A stretch of 6,136 nt of DNA, taken from the NCBI GenBank assembly GCA_964472545.1, contig CAYYNP010000441.1:1-6136 (forward strand), in the 5' to 3' direction. This DNA is from CAYYNP01 sp964472545. GTDB lineage: Bacteria; Planctomycetota; Planctomycetia; Pirellulales; Thermoguttaceae. A program made the position numbers and the translations under genes. Each line of letters starts with the position of its first letter. Within the stretch, counting starts at the first letter, position 1. Under the pieces are notes generated by a model. That model did no database searches. It saw only the letters and a list, made by a program, of their open reading frames with translations, and had not been told where the DNA came from. Positions 5,334 to 6,136 of the stretch are shown in pieces.

Positions 5334-5858
5334 TTAGTCCACCAGGTCGACGAACACGTCTTCCGACAACCGCCGCTCGGCTGCCACGCCAAATTCGTCG
5401 TAGCGGCGGCGCTTGCCGACGGCGTGCCACGGGCTGACGCTCTCCAGCTCGGGCATCAGTTCGATCAGTTGGTTGACCAGCGTTTGGGCCATCCGGCGGA
5501 TCGGCTCTTGCCGGGCGTTCTCCTGGATCGCCAGCACGGTCTTCATCACACGGACCAGTTGGGCCCGTTTGAGCACCGGCTGCGAGAGCGGGTCGCTGGC
5601 CTCGATCAGCAACTCACCAATGGGCGCGTCCAGGACCCGCTGCCATTTGTAGAGCTGGCTCAACAGCAGGTCGGTCGTTTCGTGCTCCTGGAATCGTACC
5701 GTGGCGATGTCCACGTTCAGATGCCGCGACACGGTGCGTCGCGAGATGCCCTGCAGGTTGCGAACCGCGCCGAGGCGGTGCAACGGGGGTTTGTCGGCGG
5801 AGACGGCCAATCTGTTGGGCCCTTTCGTCTCCGAGATGCCGCAGTCTAAGATACTCAT
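5334..5858 (-). CDS. XRE-like helix-turn-helix protein, planctomycete type
   Basis: This 174-residue soluble protein is encoded on the minus strand. Residues about 26-86 resemble the five-helix Cro/C1 (HTH_3) fold: helix 1 LHRLGAVRNLQG, helix 2 ISRRTVSRHLN (38-48), recognition helix IATVRFQEHE (51-60), then LSQLYKWQRVLDAPIGELL (66-84), which matches the usual helices 4-5 ending in the GV..DELL-like pattern. The remaining 90 residues are mostly amphipathic helix (PVLKRAQLVRVMKTV and PIRRMAQTLVNQLIELMPEL), followed by a basic KRRRYDEFG and an acidic tail; I recognise no domain there. It likely binds DNA as a dimer. ATG 5858 is supported by GGAGGA 8 nt upstream. A perfect inverted repeat just beyond the SD would be a natural autoregulatory site (inference). 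It converges with the DUF6807 gene, with a repeat between them. The HTH call is moderately sure; the regulated genes are unknown. Confidence 0.75.
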   Translation of the reverse strand: MSILDCGISETKGPNRLAVSADKPPLHRLGAVRNLQGISRRTVSRHLNVDIATVRFQEHETTDLLLSQLYKWQRVLDAPIGELLIEASDPLSQPVLKRAQLVRVMKTVLAIQENARQEPIRRMAQTLVNQLIELMPELESVSPWHAVGKRRRYDEFGVAAERRLSEDVFVDLVD

Positions 5859-5866
5859 CGCGAATG

Positions 5867-5872
5867 TCCTCC
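5867..5872 (-). promoter_or_regulatory. strong Shine-Dalgarno of the HTH gene
   Basis: On the minus strand GGAGGA lies 8 nt before the ATG. It fixes the start of the HTH protein and is the best SD in the window. Confidence 0.7.
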
Positions 5873-5874
5873 GG

Positions 5875-5894
5875 CGTCACGAGGGACCGTGACG
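5875..5894. promoter_or_regulatory. perfect inverted repeat in the leader of the HTH gene
   Basis: CGTCACG (5875-5881) and CGTGACG (5888-5894) form a perfect 7-bp inverted repeat with a 6-nt centre, two bases beyond the SD of the HTH gene. As DNA it has the size of a site for a dimeric XRE-type repressor; as RNA it would be a hairpin next to the ribosome binding site. Further copies of the half-site CGTCAC lie at 5932-5937 and 5973-5978, and CGTGAC at 6130-6135. Role inferred. Confidence 0.4.
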
Positions 5895-6136
5895 ATAGAA
5901 AAGGGAGGTTGAGGGGAAGAGGGGGGCTTCACGTCACCAAGCGTCCAGCTTCGGATGAAGAGGATTGAAAAACGTCACGCGTCGTCAGTAGCTGCGCAGA
6001 GTCAAAGGAAGGAACGCTACTACTAAACGTCCGCCGGCATTACGCCGTGGTGAAGGTTGCCTTGCCAAGGACGACAAGATGAGGGCTCTTCCGTTTCTAG
6101 GTGCAAACTCCTGGAAACCTGCGAGCCAGCGTGACC
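5895..6136. other. intergenic stretch without a convincing gene
   Basis: No long open frame with recognisable protein sequence was found. The stretch holds a purine-rich, G-rich tract (5895-5926, with GGG, GGGG and GGGGGG runs), three CGTCAC/CGTGAC hexamers, and a short CGGC-ATTAC-GCCG hairpin at 6035-6047. At the right edge an ATG at 6079, preceded by AAGGA with a 7-nt gap, opens a frame that runs off the window (MRALPFLGANSWKPASQRD). It could be the first residues of the next gene, but 19 residues do not allow a call. Two minus-strand frames are also open from the edge, for about 37 and 51 codons, without recognisable content. The promoter of the HTH gene should lie here, but no clear -35/-10 pair was seen. 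Confidence 0.5.

Noticed and set aside
5955..6026. A 23-codon open frame, MKRIEKRHASSVAAQSQRKERYY
   Set aside because: No SD, no homology I can recognise, and this length is expected by chance.
5262..6064. Exact 13-mer GAAGGTTGCCTTG at 5262-5274 and 6052-6064
   Set aside because: One copy is inside the centre of the family-2 repeat, so a relic is possible, but a single shared 13-mer is close to chance expectation in 6 kb and the flanks do not match.

Overview
The window looks like a piece of a high-GC bacterial chromosome, most probably a planctomycete (Pirellulales-like). This is inferred from three things: a Gfo/Idh/MocA oxidoreductase and a secreted DUF6807 ('PmoA-like') protein together, both widely expanded in Planctomycetota; weak or missing Shine-Dalgarno sequences at several starts; and intergenic palindromic repeats in three of the gaps. 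No rRNA, tRNA, CRISPR array, transposase or phage gene was seen.

Layout, left to right. (1) 1-174 is a leader region with a good sigma70-type promoter (TTGTCG, 17 bp, TATACT) whose -10 box sits between the arms of a perfect 6-bp inverted repeat. (2) 175-1356 encodes a Gfo/Idh/MocA-family NAD(P)-dependent oxidoreductase. (3) 1364-1440 is a 77-bp paired-palindrome element. (4) 1481-2413 and 2444-3673 form a two-gene ABC-2 exporter operon of the NatA/NatB or DrrA/DrrB type (ATPase, then permease with a large extracytoplasmic domain). (5) 3706-3788 holds a second copy of the same repeat family, followed by a promoter with a TATAAT box. (6) 3940-5217 encodes an exported DUF6807 protein. (7) 5216-5300 is a third paired palindrome of another sequence family, with GTAG heads, lying between convergent genes. 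(8) 5334-5858 on the minus strand encodes a small XRE-like helix-turn-helix protein with a strong SD and an inverted repeat just upstream. (9) 5895-6136 shows no convincing gene.

How the parts relate. The oxidoreductase and the DUF6807 protein are each preceded by their own promoter candidate, and the exporter pair lies between them, so this is a set of adjacent transcription units rather than one pathway operon. Oxidoreductases of this family and DUF6807 proteins are both often associated with carbohydrate metabolism in planctomycetes, but nothing here fixes a substrate.

The most interesting structure is the repeats. All three elements consist of two inverted units, each itself a hairpin, as in REPINs (REP doublets mobilised by RAYT transposases). 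The two copies of the first family have the same core length (77 bp) and show a compensatory G-C to C-G swap closing a GCA triloop, which suggests selection on, or mobilisation through, a folded single strand. I see no strong case for an entirely new multi-gene system.
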